From Streptomyces sp. NBC_01214 (GTDB lineage: Bacteria > Actinomycetota > Actinomycetes > Streptomycetales > Streptomycetaceae): a stretch of DNA of 64,000 bases. The notes under the pieces are model-generated. The model saw only the letters and a list, made by a program, of their open reading frames with translations, did no database searches and was not told the origin of the DNA. The stretch covers positions 4,497,001 to 4,561,000 of the forward strand of contig NZ_JAPEOS010000001.1 of NCBI RefSeq assembly GCF_026340975.1, written 5' to 3'. A program made the translations under genes and the position numbers. Below are positions 38,380-46,332 of this stretch, piece by piece (position 1 is the first letter of the stretch; every line of letters begins with the position of its first letter).

Positions 38380-38410
38380 GCGGGGGCGACCACAGGGCGG
38401 TCGCCCCCGC
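38380..38410 (+). terminator. Stem-loop terminator after the S8 protease
   Basis: GCGGGGGCGACC (38380-38391) pairs perfectly with GGTCGCCCCCGC (38399-38410), a 12-base stem with a 7-base loop, 43 bases after the stop codon. Confidence 0.75.
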
Positions 38411-38472
38411 TGCGTTGTGCCCTGCCGCGTTGCGTTGCCGCCAGGCGCTCACGGCGGACGACAAAAAGAAAG

Positions 38473-38498
38473 GGCAAGGAGGTTACCCACTCCTTGCC
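38473..38498 (-). terminator. Hairpin with T-rich tail on the minus strand
   Basis: GGCAAGGAG (38473-38481) and CTCCTTGCC (38490-38498) form a perfect 9-base stem. On the minus strand it is followed by CTTTCTTTTTG, a classical intrinsic terminator, which is rare in Streptomyces. No minus-strand gene lies upstream of it within 2 kb, so it may stop antisense transcripts before they reach the protease gene, or it may be an operator of the monooxygenase gene. The run TATAGC at 38509-38514 could be a -10 box. Confidence 0.45.
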
Positions 38499-38683
38499 AC
38501 TCTCAAGGTATAGCGCACAGGGGGCCTTGCGGCAAGACCCGGGTCGTGGAGCAGAATCTCCGATCGAAGCCAGAACCTGTCGAAATCAGTGATTCGCGAA
38601 GTACGTACGGCCATGCCGGCGTACGGGCCTGCGGGGACGCGGGGCGGTTGGCGAGACGCAACCTTGTCGAATGGGGGATCTTG

Positions 38684-40111
38684 ATGATTGACGTGATCGT
38701 CGTCGGTGGCGGCCCGACCGGTCTGATGCTGGCCTGCGAGTTGAGGCTGCACGGTGTGCACGTGCTCGTGCTGGAGAAGGAGACGGGGCCGACCCCGTAC
38801 GTCCGCGCACTCGGCCTCCACGTGCGCAGCATCGAGGTGATGGCCCAGCGCGGCCTGTTGGACCGGTTCCTCGCGCACGGCCGGCGCTACGAGGTCGGCG
38901 GCTTCTTCGCCGGCCTCGGTACGTCCTGGCCCGAGCGGATGGACACCGCCCACTCGTACGTGCTCGGCATCCCCCAGACGATCACCGATCGCTTGCTGGC
39001 CGAGCGCGCCGCCGAGCTCGGCGCCGAGGTCCGGCGCGGCTGCGAACTGGTCGGGCTGAGCCAGGACGAGGACGGGGTGGACGTCGAGCTGGTCGACGGT
39101 ACGCGGCTGCGCTCGCGCCACCTCGTCGGTTGCGACGGCGGCCGCAGTACGGTGCGCAAGTTGCTCGGCGTCGGCTTCCCCGGCGAGCCGTCCCGGGTCG
39201 AGACGCTGTTGGGCGAGATGGAGTTGACGGCGGAGCCCGGAACGCTGGCCGCGGTGATGGCCGAAGTGCGCAAGACGCAGCTGCGGTTCGGCGCGGCGCC
39301 CCTCGGGGACGGGGTGTACCGCGTCGTCGTGCCCGCCGAGGGGGTGGCGCAGGACCGGGCCGTCCCGCCGACCTTCGAGGAGTTCAAGCAACGGCTGCGG
39401 GCCGTCGGCGGCACCGACTTCGGCGTGCACTCACCGCGCTGGCTGTCGCGGTTCGGCGACGCCACCCGGCAGGCCGAGCGCTACCGGGTCGGCCGGGTGT
39501 TGCTGGCCGGCGACGCGGCGCACATCCACCCGCCGACCGGCGGCCAGGGCCTCAACCTCGGCGTCCAGGACGCCTTCAACCTCGGTTGGAAACTCGCCGC
39601 CGAGGTGGGCGGCTGGGCACCGGAAGGGCTGCTGGACAGCTACGAGGCCGAACGGCACCCGGTGGCGGCCGACGTGCTGGACAACACCCGCGCGCAGATG
39701 GAGCTGATGTCCACGGAGCCCGGCGCCCGGGCGGTGCGCCGGCTGGTGTCCGAGCTGATGGAGTTCGAGGACGTCAACCGGTACCTGATCGAGAAGATCA
39801 CCGCCATCGGGCTCCGCTACGACTTCGGTGACGGCCACGAACTGCTCGGCCGGCGGATGCGGGACGTCGCGCTGAAGGGCGGGAACCTCTACGAGCTGAT
39901 GCACGAGGGGCGCGGACTGCTGCTGGACCAGACGGGCCGGCTCTCGGTGGCGGGCTGGGCGGACCGCGTCGACCACGTCGTCGACGTCAGCGAGGAACTG
40001 GACGTGCCCGCGGTGCTGCTGAGGCCGGACGGCCACGTGGCGTGGGTCGGTGACGATCAGCAGGACCTGCTCGACCGGTTGCCCACGTGGTTCGGCGCTG
40101 CCGCGGACTAG
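38684..40111 (+). CDS. FAD-dependent aromatic monooxygenase (PHBH fold)
   Basis: This 475-residue flavoprotein begins at ATG 38684, preceded by GGGGGATC. It contains the Rossmann GxGxxG motif in DVIVVGGGPTGLMLACELRL (about 3-22), the E-K at the end of the second strand, the D-G motif in LVGCDGGRSTVRKLLG (about 148-163) and the GD motif RVLLAGDAAHIHPPTGGQGL (about 273-292). This is the layout of aromatic polyketide hydroxylases such as those of angucycline and tetracycline pathways (PgaE/RdmE type). The C-terminal thioredoxin-like domain is present (residues about 400-475). The gene stands alone, so it may act in xenobiotic or antibiotic inactivation rather than biosynthesis. Confidence 0.92.
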   Translation: MIDVIVVGGGPTGLMLACELRLHGVHVLVLEKETGPTPYVRALGLHVRSIEVMAQRGLLDRFLAHGRRYEVGGFFAGLGTSWPERMDTAHSYVLGIPQTITDRLLAERAAELGAEVRRGCELVGLSQDEDGVDVELVDGTRLRSRHLVGCDGGRSTVRKLLGVGFPGEPSRVETLLGEMELTAEPGTLAAVMAEVRKTQLRFGAAPLGDGVYRVVVPAEGVAQDRAVPPTFEEFKQRLRAVGGTDFGVHSPRWLSRFGDATRQAERYRVGRVLLAGDAAHIHPPTGGQGLNLGVQDAFNLGWKLAAEVGGWAPEGLLDSYEAERHPVAADVLDNTRAQMELMSTEPGARAVRRLVSELMEFEDVNRYLIEKITAIGLRYDFGDGHELLGRRMRDVALKGGNLYELMHEGRGLLLDQTGRLSVAGWADRVDHVVDVSEELDVPAVLLRPDGHVAWVGDDQQDLLDRLPTWFGAAAD

Positions 40112-40157
40112 GTTCTGCTGCGGACTGGTCATTTTCGGCCGTCCGTGCCGAGAATGA

Positions 40158-40199
40158 CCGTCCGAGATCGGCCGTTCGAGATCGACCGCCCGAGAGCAA
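40158..40199 (+). repeat. Three tandem 14-base repeats upstream of a small membrane protein gene
   Basis: CCGTCCGAGATCGG (40158-40171), CCGTTCGAGATCGA (40172-40185) and CCGCCCGAGAGCAA (40186-40199) are in tandem, with a partial fourth copy starting at 40200. They end about 45 bases before the gene at 40243, a position suited to an activator or repressor binding array. Confidence 0.5.
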
Positions 40200-40242
40200 C
40201 CGTCCCGACGTCCGGGCGTCCAGACATCCCACGGAGAAGTAC

Positions 40243-40608
40243 ATGGCAGTGAACCAGGGGCAGCGCCCGGTCCGGCAGCTGCCCGTCGGCTGGGCCCTCA
40301 CCCTCGCCTTCGATGTCCTGGCCACCGTCCTGGCGTCCCTCGTACTGTGCGGTCTCGGCCTCCTGCTGCCCGGGATCGAGGAGGACTACGGTCCCGCCAC
40401 CGGGCCCACCTCGCCCACGGCTCTCGCCCTGTTCGCGGCCGCCCTCGGGCTGATCGCGTCCCTGGCCGCGACGGCGACCCTGCTGTCACGGGCCGGGACC
40501 GAACGGGCCCGACGCCTCCCGCTGTGGCTCTCGGCCGGCCGCCTCGCCCTGCTGCTGCTCGCCGCGGCGACCTTCGTCGGGTACGGCATCCTCGTGATCG
40601 AGCCGTGA
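40243..40608 (+). CDS. Small membrane protein of unknown function
   Basis: This 121-residue protein starts at ATG 40243, six bases after GGAGAA. It has three predicted membrane helices: ALTLAFDVLATVLASLVLCG (about 19-38), LALFAAALGLIASLAATATL (about 61-80) and LALLLLAAATFVGYGILVIE (about 101-120), with a short loop of Pro/Thr/Ser between. No family is recognised. The gene follows the monooxygenase on the same strand after 131 bases containing a 14-base tandem array, so it probably has its own promoter. Confidence 0.7.
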   Translation: MAVNQGQRPVRQLPVGWALTLAFDVLATVLASLVLCGLGLLLPGIEEDYGPATGPTSPTALALFAAALGLIASLAATATLLSRAGTERARRLPLWLSAGRLALLLLAAATFVGYGILVIEP

Positions 40609-40675
40609 GGGAGGGAGGGGGCTGATCCGTCCAGCGCCGCCGACCTGCGAGAACGTAGGACCGTGCACGCCGTTG

Positions 40676-40690
40676 CTTGCACGATCCTCG
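40676..40690 (+). promoter_or_regulatory. 15-base box upstream of the AraC gene (copy 1)
   Basis: CTTGCACGATCCTCG lies 44 bases upstream of the AraC-type regulator. The same 15 bases occur in inverse orientation at 41666-41680 upstream of the SDR gene. The pairing of an identical box with a regulator and its neighbouring gene points to autoregulation and control of the SDR gene. Confidence 0.55.
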
Positions 40691-40733
40691 CATTCCCGGG
40701 AGAGGTGAACCCAAAGGGTGCTGCAATGGAGGC

Positions 40734-41648
40734 ATGTGCCTCGAAGAGCTCCGCACCCTGCTGGCGCGGCACGCCCGCCCCGACTGGACCACTGCCGTCG
40801 ACGGCGTCCTGATCTCGAAGGTCGACCGGCCGGATCCGCCCGCGCCCTCCATGTCGGGCACCGTCCTGGCCGTGATCGCCCAGGGAGCCAAACGAATCGC
40901 GCTGGGCGAACGGGTCTACGAGTACGGAGCCGGCCAGTACCTGGTGGCATCCGTCGACCTGCCCGTCACCGGGCAGTTCACCCAGGCCGCCCCCGACCGG
41001 CCGGCCCTCGGCTTCGGCCTGGTGCTCGACCCGTCCGCCGTCGCCGAACTGCTCCTACGGGCCGGTCCCGGGGACACCCCCCGTACCGGCTCGGGCGCCG
41101 CGCCGTCGGGGATGGCCGTCAGCGACGCCCCGCCGGCCCTGCTCGACGCGGTGGTCCGGTTGCTGCGCCTGCTCGACGAGCCCCGCGACCGGGCCGTGCT
41201 GGCCCCGCTGGTCAAGCGGGAGATCCTGTGGCGTCTGATCACCGGCGAGCAGGGGGCGGCCGTGCGCCAGCTCGGCCTCGCCGACAGCGGCCTCAGCCAC
41301 GTGTCCCGGGCCGTGCGCTGGATCCGCGAGCACTACGCCGAGCCCTTCCGGGTCGAGGACGTGGCACGGCTGTCCGGCATGAGCGTCTCCGCGTTCTACC
41401 GCCACTTCCAGGCGGTGACCGCGATGAGCCCCATCCAGTTCCAGAAGCAGATCCGGCTCCAGGAGGCCCGGCTGTTGCTCGCCACGCACCCGGGCGACGT
41501 CACGGGGGTCGGCCACCGCGTCGGCTACGACAACCCGTCGCAGTTCAGCCGCGAGTACCGCCGTCAGTTCGGCGCACCCCCGAGCCGGGACGCGGCCCGA
41601 CTGCGCACCACCGTACGCGCACCGGTCCCCTTTGGCGCCCTGCCCTGA
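40734..41648 (+). CDS. AraC-family transcriptional regulator (AraC_N type)
   Basis: This 304-residue regulator begins at ATG 40734 after TGGAGG. The N-terminal AraC_N-type sensory domain (about 1-185) includes GTVLAVIAQGAKRIALGERV (about 42-61) and Y-E-Y-G-A-G-Q-Y-L-V-A-S-V-D-L-P. The C-terminal DNA-binding domain (about 195-295) has two helix-turn-helix motifs: FRVEDVARLSGMSVSAFYRH (about 221-240) and V-G-H-R-V-G-Y-D-N-P-S-Q-F-S-R-E-Y-R. Members of this type control an adjacent SDR or aldo-keto reductase gene in many actinobacteria and respond to reactive aldehydes or redox signals. The downstream SDR is the likely target, supported by the shared 15-base box. Confidence 0.92.
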   Translation: MCLEELRTLLARHARPDWTTAVDGVLISKVDRPDPPAPSMSGTVLAVIAQGAKRIALGERVYEYGAGQYLVASVDLPVTGQFTQAAPDRPALGFGLVLDPSAVAELLLRAGPGDTPRTGSGAAPSGMAVSDAPPALLDAVVRLLRLLDEPRDRAVLAPLVKREILWRLITGEQGAAVRQLGLADSGLSHVSRAVRWIREHYAEPFRVEDVARLSGMSVSAFYRHFQAVTAMSPIQFQKQIRLQEARLLLATHPGDVTGVGHRVGYDNPSQFSREYRRQFGAPPSRDAARLRTTVRAPVPFGALP

Positions 41649-41665
41649 TCGAAGCAGGTGATCGG

Positions 41666-41680
41666 CGAGGATCGTGCAAG
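41666..41680 (-). promoter_or_regulatory. 15-base box upstream of the SDR gene (copy 2, inverse orientation)
   Basis: CGAGGATCGTGCAAG is the exact reverse complement of the box at 40676-40690. It lies 124 bases upstream of the SDR start. A second partial copy GCGAGGAT follows at 41686-41693. It is a likely binding site of the AraC regulator encoded next to it. Confidence 0.55.
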
Positions 41681-41804
41681 GAGGGGCGAGGATAGGTCTA
41701 CTGTTCGTGCAGGTCAGGGCGATTCAATGGGATCAGAAGTTCTTCCGGGGAGCAGGAAAATGCCTGTCTGCCCGCGGATCCCACCACATCGCGAGGGACA
41801 CACC

Positions 41805-42554
41805 ATGAAGACCGTTCTGATCACCGGTACCTCCTCCGGCTACGGCCGGGAGACCGCCCGCTACTTCCACGAGCAGGGGTGGAACGTCATCGCCACCATG
41901 CGGACGCCGCGTACGGGCGTCCTGCCCGAGTCGGACCGGCTCCGCGTGGTCGAGCTCGACGTGACCGAACCCGCGAGCATCAGTGCCGCGCTCGAAGCGG
42001 CCGGGCCCGTCGACGTCCTGGTCAACAACGCGGGCGTCCCCTCGATCGGAGTGTTCGAGGACACCCCCATGGCCCGGGTGCGCGAGGTCTTCGAGACCAA
42101 CACGTTCGGCGTGATGGCGATGACGCAGGCGGTACTGCCGCAGTTCCGCGAGCGCGGATCCGGCGTGATCATCAACGTGACCTCCAGCGTGGTGCTGGGC
42201 CACATGCCGCTCTCGGCCGTCTACAAGGCGAGCAAGATGGCCGTCGAGGGGTTCACCGCATCTCTGGCGCTCGAGCTCGCGCCCTTCGGCGTACGGGCGA
42301 AGACGGTCGAGCCGGGCGCCTGCCTGACGACGAACTTCGGGCAGCGGGCGACGAACGGCGAGTCGCCGGACGAACTGGTTCCGGAGCCCTACGCGGCCTT
42401 CGCGAAGAAGGCCATGGAGGAGTTCATGGGCCAGGACCTCTACACCAGGGAGAGCGACGTCGCCGAGACCGTGTGGCGGGCGGCCCACGACACGACCGGG
42501 CAGCTGCGATTCCCGGCCGGTGCCGACGCGGTGCGGCTCGCCCAGGCGAAGTGA
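41805..42554 (+). CDS. Short-chain dehydrogenase/reductase
   Basis: This 249-residue enzyme has the classical SDR layout: T-G-T-S-S-G-Y-G (TGxxxGxG cofactor loop, about 7-14), NNAG (about 83-86 in VDVLVNNAGVPSIG), the catalytic Ser in INVTSSVVLG and Y-K-A-S-K (Tyr and Lys, about 141-145). The NADP-type preference cannot be firmly read. ATG 41805 is well placed but the ribosome-binding site is GAGGG. It lies downstream of an AraC regulator with which it shares a 15-base box, and is the probable regulated enzyme. The substrate is unknown. Confidence 0.93.
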   Translation: MKTVLITGTSSGYGRETARYFHEQGWNVIATMRTPRTGVLPESDRLRVVELDVTEPASISAALEAAGPVDVLVNNAGVPSIGVFEDTPMARVREVFETNTFGVMAMTQAVLPQFRERGSGVIINVTSSVVLGHMPLSAVYKASKMAVEGFTASLALELAPFGVRAKTVEPGACLTTNFGQRATNGESPDELVPEPYAAFAKKAMEEFMGQDLYTRESDVAETVWRAAHDTTGQLRFPAGADAVRLAQAK

Positions 42555-42621
42555 TCGACCACCTGCTGCCCGGTGGCGTCACAGGTGCCGGCACCAGCGC
42601 CGGCACCGGCGGCGGGGCCGA

Positions 42622-42939
42622 TCACGGAGCCGGCGCGCGGGGGGCCCGGCGGACTTCCTCCGGCAGGTCCTGAGGGACCGTGGCGGCCCCGTCGGCGCGC
42701 ACGGCATCCACCACGGTCTGATGCAGGACGCGGCTGAACTCCTCGGATTCGCAGCGCACCGGACTGCCGGTCACGGTGAACCAGTCCGAGCCGCCGCTGT
42801 ACTGCACCGCCACATGGGCCTCCGGGTCCGACCAGGTGGTGTGCACGGTCAGGTCGCCCGTGAGGACTCCCGCCTCGTCGGTGCGTACTCCGCCCCGTCC
42901 GGCGAAGACTCCTGTCGTCGTCCACGAAGCCCAGGTCAT
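42622..42939 (-). CDS. Conserved-looking small protein of unknown function
   Basis: This 105-residue protein starts at ATG 42939, behind GAGGGGCG. It has a β-rich first half (MTWASWTTTGVFAGRGGVRT, then LTGDLTVHTTWSDPEAHVAV and YSGGSDWFTVTGSPV), then a helix with the sequence R-V-L-H-Q-T-V-V-D-A-V, and an Arg/Pro/Ala tail. I do not recognise a characterised family. It converges on the SDR gene. Codon bias supports a real gene. Confidence 0.65.
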   Translation of the reverse strand: MTWASWTTTGVFAGRGGVRTDEAGVLTGDLTVHTTWSDPEAHVAVQYSGGSDWFTVTGSPVRCESEEFSRVLHQTVVDAVRADGAATVPQDLPEEVRRAPRAPAP

Positions 42940-43051
42940 GGCGCATCGCCCCTCACCGCGGAGTGCCTCTGATGCTTCCACGCTACGGCGGCTCCGGGAA
43001 TCCCGCGTCCCCGCGGCGGCGCGGGACGGCCGGGCGGCCCGCTGGCGGCGA

Positions 43052-43615
43052 TCAGTGGCCCGCGGCGGCCTTGACCAGGGCGACCGCGGTGCCGATGGCC
43101 GCGTCCAGGGTGCCGGCCAGCAGGGCCAGGCCCGTGCCGCCACCCATGCGGATACCGCCGTACCACCCCCAGGTGAACAGCCCGGCGACGCTCACCCCGG
43201 CCGAGACCAGCAGGGCGGTGTCCACCGCCATCAGCCCGAGCGCCGCCGCACCGATCAGGACCAACGGTCCCGCGGCGGACAGCAACAGAGGGCTGCTGAC
43301 GGACAGCATGCGGCGCAGCTCGTGGCCGGTCGCCAGGCGGCTGTGGACGACGCGGTGGGCCTGCTGGTCGGCGACCAGCGCGGCCAGCCAGAGGCCCAGC
43401 GCGGTGGTCACCACGGTCGCGGCGGCTCCGGTGGCGCCGACGTGGTCGGAGGCCGCGAGCCCGAGCACCACCGAGATCATGGTGATGGTCGCGTACAGCC
43501 GCTCCTTCAGCCGCGCGGCGGCGAAGTGCGGATCGCGATCGAAGGCCTGCTCGTCGTCGGCGCCGGGGGCGGCTCCGCCGGGGGACCCGGCCGGGGGCGT
43601 CTCGTCAGGGGCCAT
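43052..43615 (-). CDS. Four-helix membrane protein of unknown function
   Basis: This 187-residue protein has a polar N-terminus (about 1-35) and membrane helices in YATITMISVVLGLAASDHVG (about 41-60), AAATVVTTALGLWLAALVAD, SSPLLLSAAGPLVLIGAAAL and TALLVSAGVSVAGLFTWGWY, with a last hydrophobic stretch GTGLALLAGTLDAAIGTAVA. The pattern resembles small actinobacterial integral membrane proteins without assigned role. ATG 43615 is chosen. It is transcribed towards the hypothetical gene at 42939. Confidence 0.72.
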   Translation of the reverse strand: MAPDETPPAGSPGGAAPGADDEQAFDRDPHFAAARLKERLYATITMISVVLGLAASDHVGATGAAATVVTTALGLWLAALVADQQAHRVVHSRLATGHELRRMLSVSSPLLLSAAGPLVLIGAAALGLMAVDTALLVSAGVSVAGLFTWGWYGGIRMGGGTGLALLAGTLDAAIGTAVALVKAAAGH

Positions 43616-43778
43616 GCCGCCTACGGTAGGGCCGGCCGACGGCCCCGCCCCGCAGGCGAGCGGGCAGCGCGCCGTCCGGAGGAGCGCCGCCGGCCATCGC
43701 CGCGTCCGGCCGCTTCACTGAACGGGGCGGTGGCCCCCTTCCGCACGGGGTCTTCGTGGTCTTCGATCATGAGGTCGC

Positions 43779-44879
43779 TCATGTCACGGACCGTGCCACC
43801 GGGCCACGGCCTTCCGGTGCGTGCTCCCCGGACGCGCCGGCCGGGCCCGGGAGACCGGTGCGGCGCAGGGCGGCGGGTGTGGTGCCGTACCAGCGCAGGA
43901 CCGCCCGGCGCAGGGCGCGTGCGTCGGCGTAGCCGCTGCGGGCGGCGATCGCGTCGACGCTGAGGTCGGTGCCGTGGAGCAGCCGTGTGATGTGGTCCCG
44001 GCGCGCGGCCTCCACCTCGTTGCTCCACGTGGTGTCGTGTTCGTCGAGGCGGCGCTGGAGGGTCCGCGGGCTGACGGCCATGCGCCGTGCCACCGCCGGC
44101 AGCGTCGGAACGGTTTCGTCGTGGACGGAGGCCAGCGCGGTGCGGAAGAGGTCCAGCCAGCTGTGCAGCGGGATCGCGGTGGCCAGGGTCTGGTCGGCGT
44201 GCCTGCGCAGCACGGTGGACAGGCCGGGCTGCGCGTGCGGTGTCGGCCCGGTCAGGTCGGAGGCGAGGAAGGTGAGGGTGCTGCTCGGGGCCTCGAACTC
44301 GATGTTGCGGGTGCCGTACAGCTCGATCAGGGCGTCGTGCCGGCGGGGTGTCCTGGCGGCCAGGCTGACCCGGAGGGGGACGAGGGGGCGCTGTGCGGCA
44401 GCGCTGAGGCGCCGTTGGTACAGGCCGAGCGCAAAGGCGCGGATGGCGCAGGCCGGTTCGTAGCTCTGATCCGCCTCGTTCATGTGGCTGATGACGATCT
44501 GCTCGCCGTTCTCGGCGATCCGCAGGGCGTCGGTGCTGGGGTCGCCGACGATCGAGAGGTAGGCGGCGGCGTCCCGGATCCCTTCGAGCGGAGTGGGCGC
44601 CGAGGTGATCAGGTAGTCCCAGACGCCGAGGGTGCCGATGCTCGACTGCTCGGCCAGCAGGAGGGACAACTCGGTCCAGGGCACGCGGACGGTCGTCAGT
44701 TCGGCGATGCGGATGCCCGTGGCCGCGGGCGTCCGGCACAGGTCGTCGTTGAGGTGCTCGGGCGCCAGGCCCAGCAGGTGTGCGTACCCGTGCGCGGGTA
44801 TGTCGAACAGGCGCGCCGCGGTGATGCTCAGCCGGGTGATGGCGGAGGAGGTGGTTCCGTGGTGTGCTTGCGTGATCAC
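43779..44879 (-). CDS. AraC-family transcriptional regulator (OruR/ArgR-like with Arabinose_bd domain)
   Basis: This 366-residue regulator has an N-terminal ligand domain of about 230 residues (ITRLSITAARLFDIPAHGYA, then LLGLAPEHLNDDL and RPLVPLRVSLAARTPRRHDA) and a C-terminal AraC HTH domain (about 265-350) with T-L-P-A-V-A-R-R-M-A-V-S-P-R-T-L-Q-R-R-L-D-E and LSVDAIAARSGYADARALRR. This is the group that controls amino-acid, quaternary amine or virulence genes in many bacteria. GTG 44879 is used because it fits the domain start; no clear ribosome-binding site is seen. No obvious target is adjacent, as the upstream gap carries only a short possible peptide gene. Confidence 0.87.
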   Translation of the reverse strand: MITQAHHGTTSSAITRLSITAARLFDIPAHGYAHLLGLAPEHLNDDLCRTPAATGIRIAELTTVRVPWTELSLLLAEQSSIGTLGVWDYLITSAPTPLEGIRDAAAYLSIVGDPSTDALRIAENGEQIVISHMNEADQSYEPACAIRAFALGLYQRRLSAAAQRPLVPLRVSLAARTPRRHDALIELYGTRNIEFEAPSSTLTFLASDLTGPTPHAQPGLSTVLRRHADQTLATAIPLHSWLDLFRTALASVHDETVPTLPAVARRMAVSPRTLQRRLDEHDTTWSNEVEAARRDHITRLLHGTDLSVDAIAARSGYADARALRRAVLRWYGTTPAALRRTGLPGPAGASGEHAPEGRGPVARSVT

Positions 44880-45158
44880 AGGGGCTGAGCATAGACGAGC
44901 GGGAACGTCCGGTCGTCGGTCCGGACCGGCGCAGGAGGTTCCCAACTCCGCCTGTGGGACCGACCCGTGGCGCGGACGGTCCCCTGGCTGGCGTGAGCTG
45001 CCCTGGCCCGGCGGTGTGCGCGGCCATAGCGTGGTGATCGTTCTCGCGGGGTGTGGACGGCCGGCCGCCGGCCTGGTGCACCGGACCGAAGAGCCGCTGC
45101 CCGAAGGCGCTTTCCGGGTGCGAGTACCTGCCAACGATCCGTTCTGCGAGGAGTGTCC

Positions 45159-45266
45159 GTGGAGTTGACCCGAGACGATGTCGCGCTGGCCGCTTTGGTT
45201 CCGGCGCCGGCGGCCGCACAGGACACCGCCACCGTGTCCGTCACCACGGCGCCGCGCCCGGCGTGA
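45159..45266 (+). CDS. Possible 35-residue peptide
   Basis: GTG 45159, preceded by GAGGAG at 45149-45154, opens a frame for MELTRDDVALAALVPAPAAA followed by QDTATVSVTTAPRPA and a stop at 45264-45266. The strong ribosome-binding site and the terminator-like hairpin right after it (45290-45322) make it gene-like. It has no cysteine and no membrane helix. It may also be the truncated start of a lost gene. It diverges from the AraC regulator. Confidence 0.3.
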   Translation: MELTRDDVALAALVPAPAAAQDTATVSVTTAPRPA

Positions 45267-45289
45267 CGTCGCCCGGGCGCCCCGGCGAA

Positions 45290-45322
45290 CGCACTGCCCC
45301 GGACGGGGGTCTGGGCAGTGCG
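45290..45322 (+). terminator. Stem-loop terminator
   Basis: CGCACTGCCC (45290-45299) and GGGCAGTGCG (45313-45322) form a perfect 10-base stem with a 13-base loop, shortly after the possible peptide gene. Confidence 0.6.
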
Positions 45323-45374
45323 GGGGACCAACGGGGCCGGGCACGGCCGTCGGCCCACGCCGGGTCCGTCCGGA

Positions 45375-45407
45375 CGCACTGACCCGCACGGGGGTGGGGT
45401 CAGTGCG
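45375..45407 (-). terminator. Stem-loop overlapping the hemC stop codon
   Basis: CGCACTGACCC (45375-45385) and GGGTCAGTGCG (45397-45407) pair perfectly over 11 bases. The hemC stop codon (45400-45402) lies inside the right arm, so translation termination and hairpin formation overlap. Confidence 0.6.
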
Positions 45408-46332
45408 GAATGCTGTCGATCAGCTCTCGGGCACCCTGCCGGAGGAGGGCGACCGCGACGGACGTGCCGAGGGTGGCCGGGTCGAGGCGGCCCGCCCACT
45501 CGTGCGCGTTCAGGACCTCCTTGCCGTCCGGCGAGAACACGCAGGCCCGCAGGGAGAGGTCCCCTCCGCGTTCCGCCCGCGCGTACCCCGCGATCGGGCT
45601 GTTGCAGTGGCCCTGGAGGACGTGGAGGAGCATCCGCTCGGCGACCGTCTCGCGGTGCGTGTCCGGGTGGCCGAGGGCGCTGACGGTGTCGATGAGTTCG
45701 GTGTCGTCCTCCCGGCACTGGAGCGCGAGGACACCGGCGCCGATCGGCGGCATCAGGGTGTCCACCGGGACGATCTCCGTGATGGCGTCCGCGCGGCCGA
45801 TGCGGTGGAGTCCGGCGACGGCCAGGAGGAGCGCGTCCGCCTCACCTGCGGCGAGCTTCTCCAGGCGCCTGTTGGCGTTCCCGCGCATCGGCACGCACTC
45901 CACGTGCGGGTACGCGGCGGCGAGCTGGGCGATCCGGCGCACAGAGGAGGTCCCGATGCGGGTGCCGGGCGGGAGCCGGTCGAGGGTGAGCCCCTGCGGG
46001 TGGATCAGGGCGTCGCGGATGTCGTCGCGCTCCAGGAACGCGGCGAAGACGGTTCCGGCGGGCAGTGGACGGTCGGCCGGGACGTCCTTGACGCAGTGCA
46101 CGGCGAGGTCGGCCTCACCGGCGAGGATCGCGGCGTCGACCTCCTTGGTGAACGCGCCCTTGCCCTCGACCTGTGAGAGGTCTCCCATCCACTTGTCGCC
46201 GGTGGTCTTCACCGGCAGGACGGTGGTCCTGATCTCCGGGTGGAGTGCGGCGAGCTCGGCGCGGACGCGCTCCACTTGGGCGAGGGCCATCGGTGAATCG
46301 CGGGAGACGATGCGGATCAGATCAGCGGGCAT
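45400..46332 (-). CDS. hemC: Hydroxymethylbilane synthase (porphobilinogen deaminase), stand-alone
   Basis: This 310-residue enzyme condenses four porphobilinogens to hydroxymethylbilane in tetrapyrrole synthesis. Family blocks are visible: LIRIVSRDSPMALAQVERVR (about 5-24), TGDKWMGDLSQVEGKGAFTK (about 44-63), L-A-V-H-C-V-K-D-V-P, R-I-G-T-S-S-V-R-R, M-R-G-N-A-N-R-R-L and the dipyrromethane cofactor Cys in LQGHCNSPIAGYA. The usual cofactor motif is closer to G-G-C-x-x-P-I-G, so this is a divergent version. No hemA, hemD or hemB gene is adjacent, so it may be an accessory copy. Its Cys and the basic substrate-binding residues are kept, so activity is likely. Confidence 0.92.
   Translation of the reverse strand: MPADLIRIVSRDSPMALAQVERVRAELAALHPEIRTTVLPVKTTGDKWMGDLSQVEGKGAFTKEVDAAILAGEADLAVHCVKDVPADRPLPAGTVFAAFLERDDIRDALIHPQGLTLDRLPPGTRIGTSSVRRIAQLAAAYPHVECVPMRGNANRRLEKLAAGEADALLLAVAGLHRIGRADAITEIVPVDTLMPPIGAGVLALQCREDDTELIDTVSALGHPDTHRETVAERMLLHVLQGHCNSPIAGYARAERGGDLSLRACVFSPDGKEVLNAHEWAGRLDPATLGTSVAVALLRQGARELIDSIPH

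Larger units (their letters stand above)
44880..45399. other. 520-base gap with terminators and a possible peptide gene
   Basis: Between the AraC gene and hemC there is no full-length gene. It holds the AraC promoter region, a possible 35-residue plus-strand peptide (45159-45266), and two GC-rich hairpins (45290-45322 and 45375-45407). Confidence 0.5.

Noticed and set aside
42963..43721. Plus-strand frame across the membrane protein gene at 43052-43615
   Set aside because: It is antisense to a protein with a clear four-helix pattern; the plus-strand product is Arg/Ser/Pro-rich without structure.
45159..45266. Short peptide as a ribosomal natural product precursor
   Set aside because: There is no Cys or recognisable core, and no modification enzyme nearby, so it is listed only as a possible peptide.
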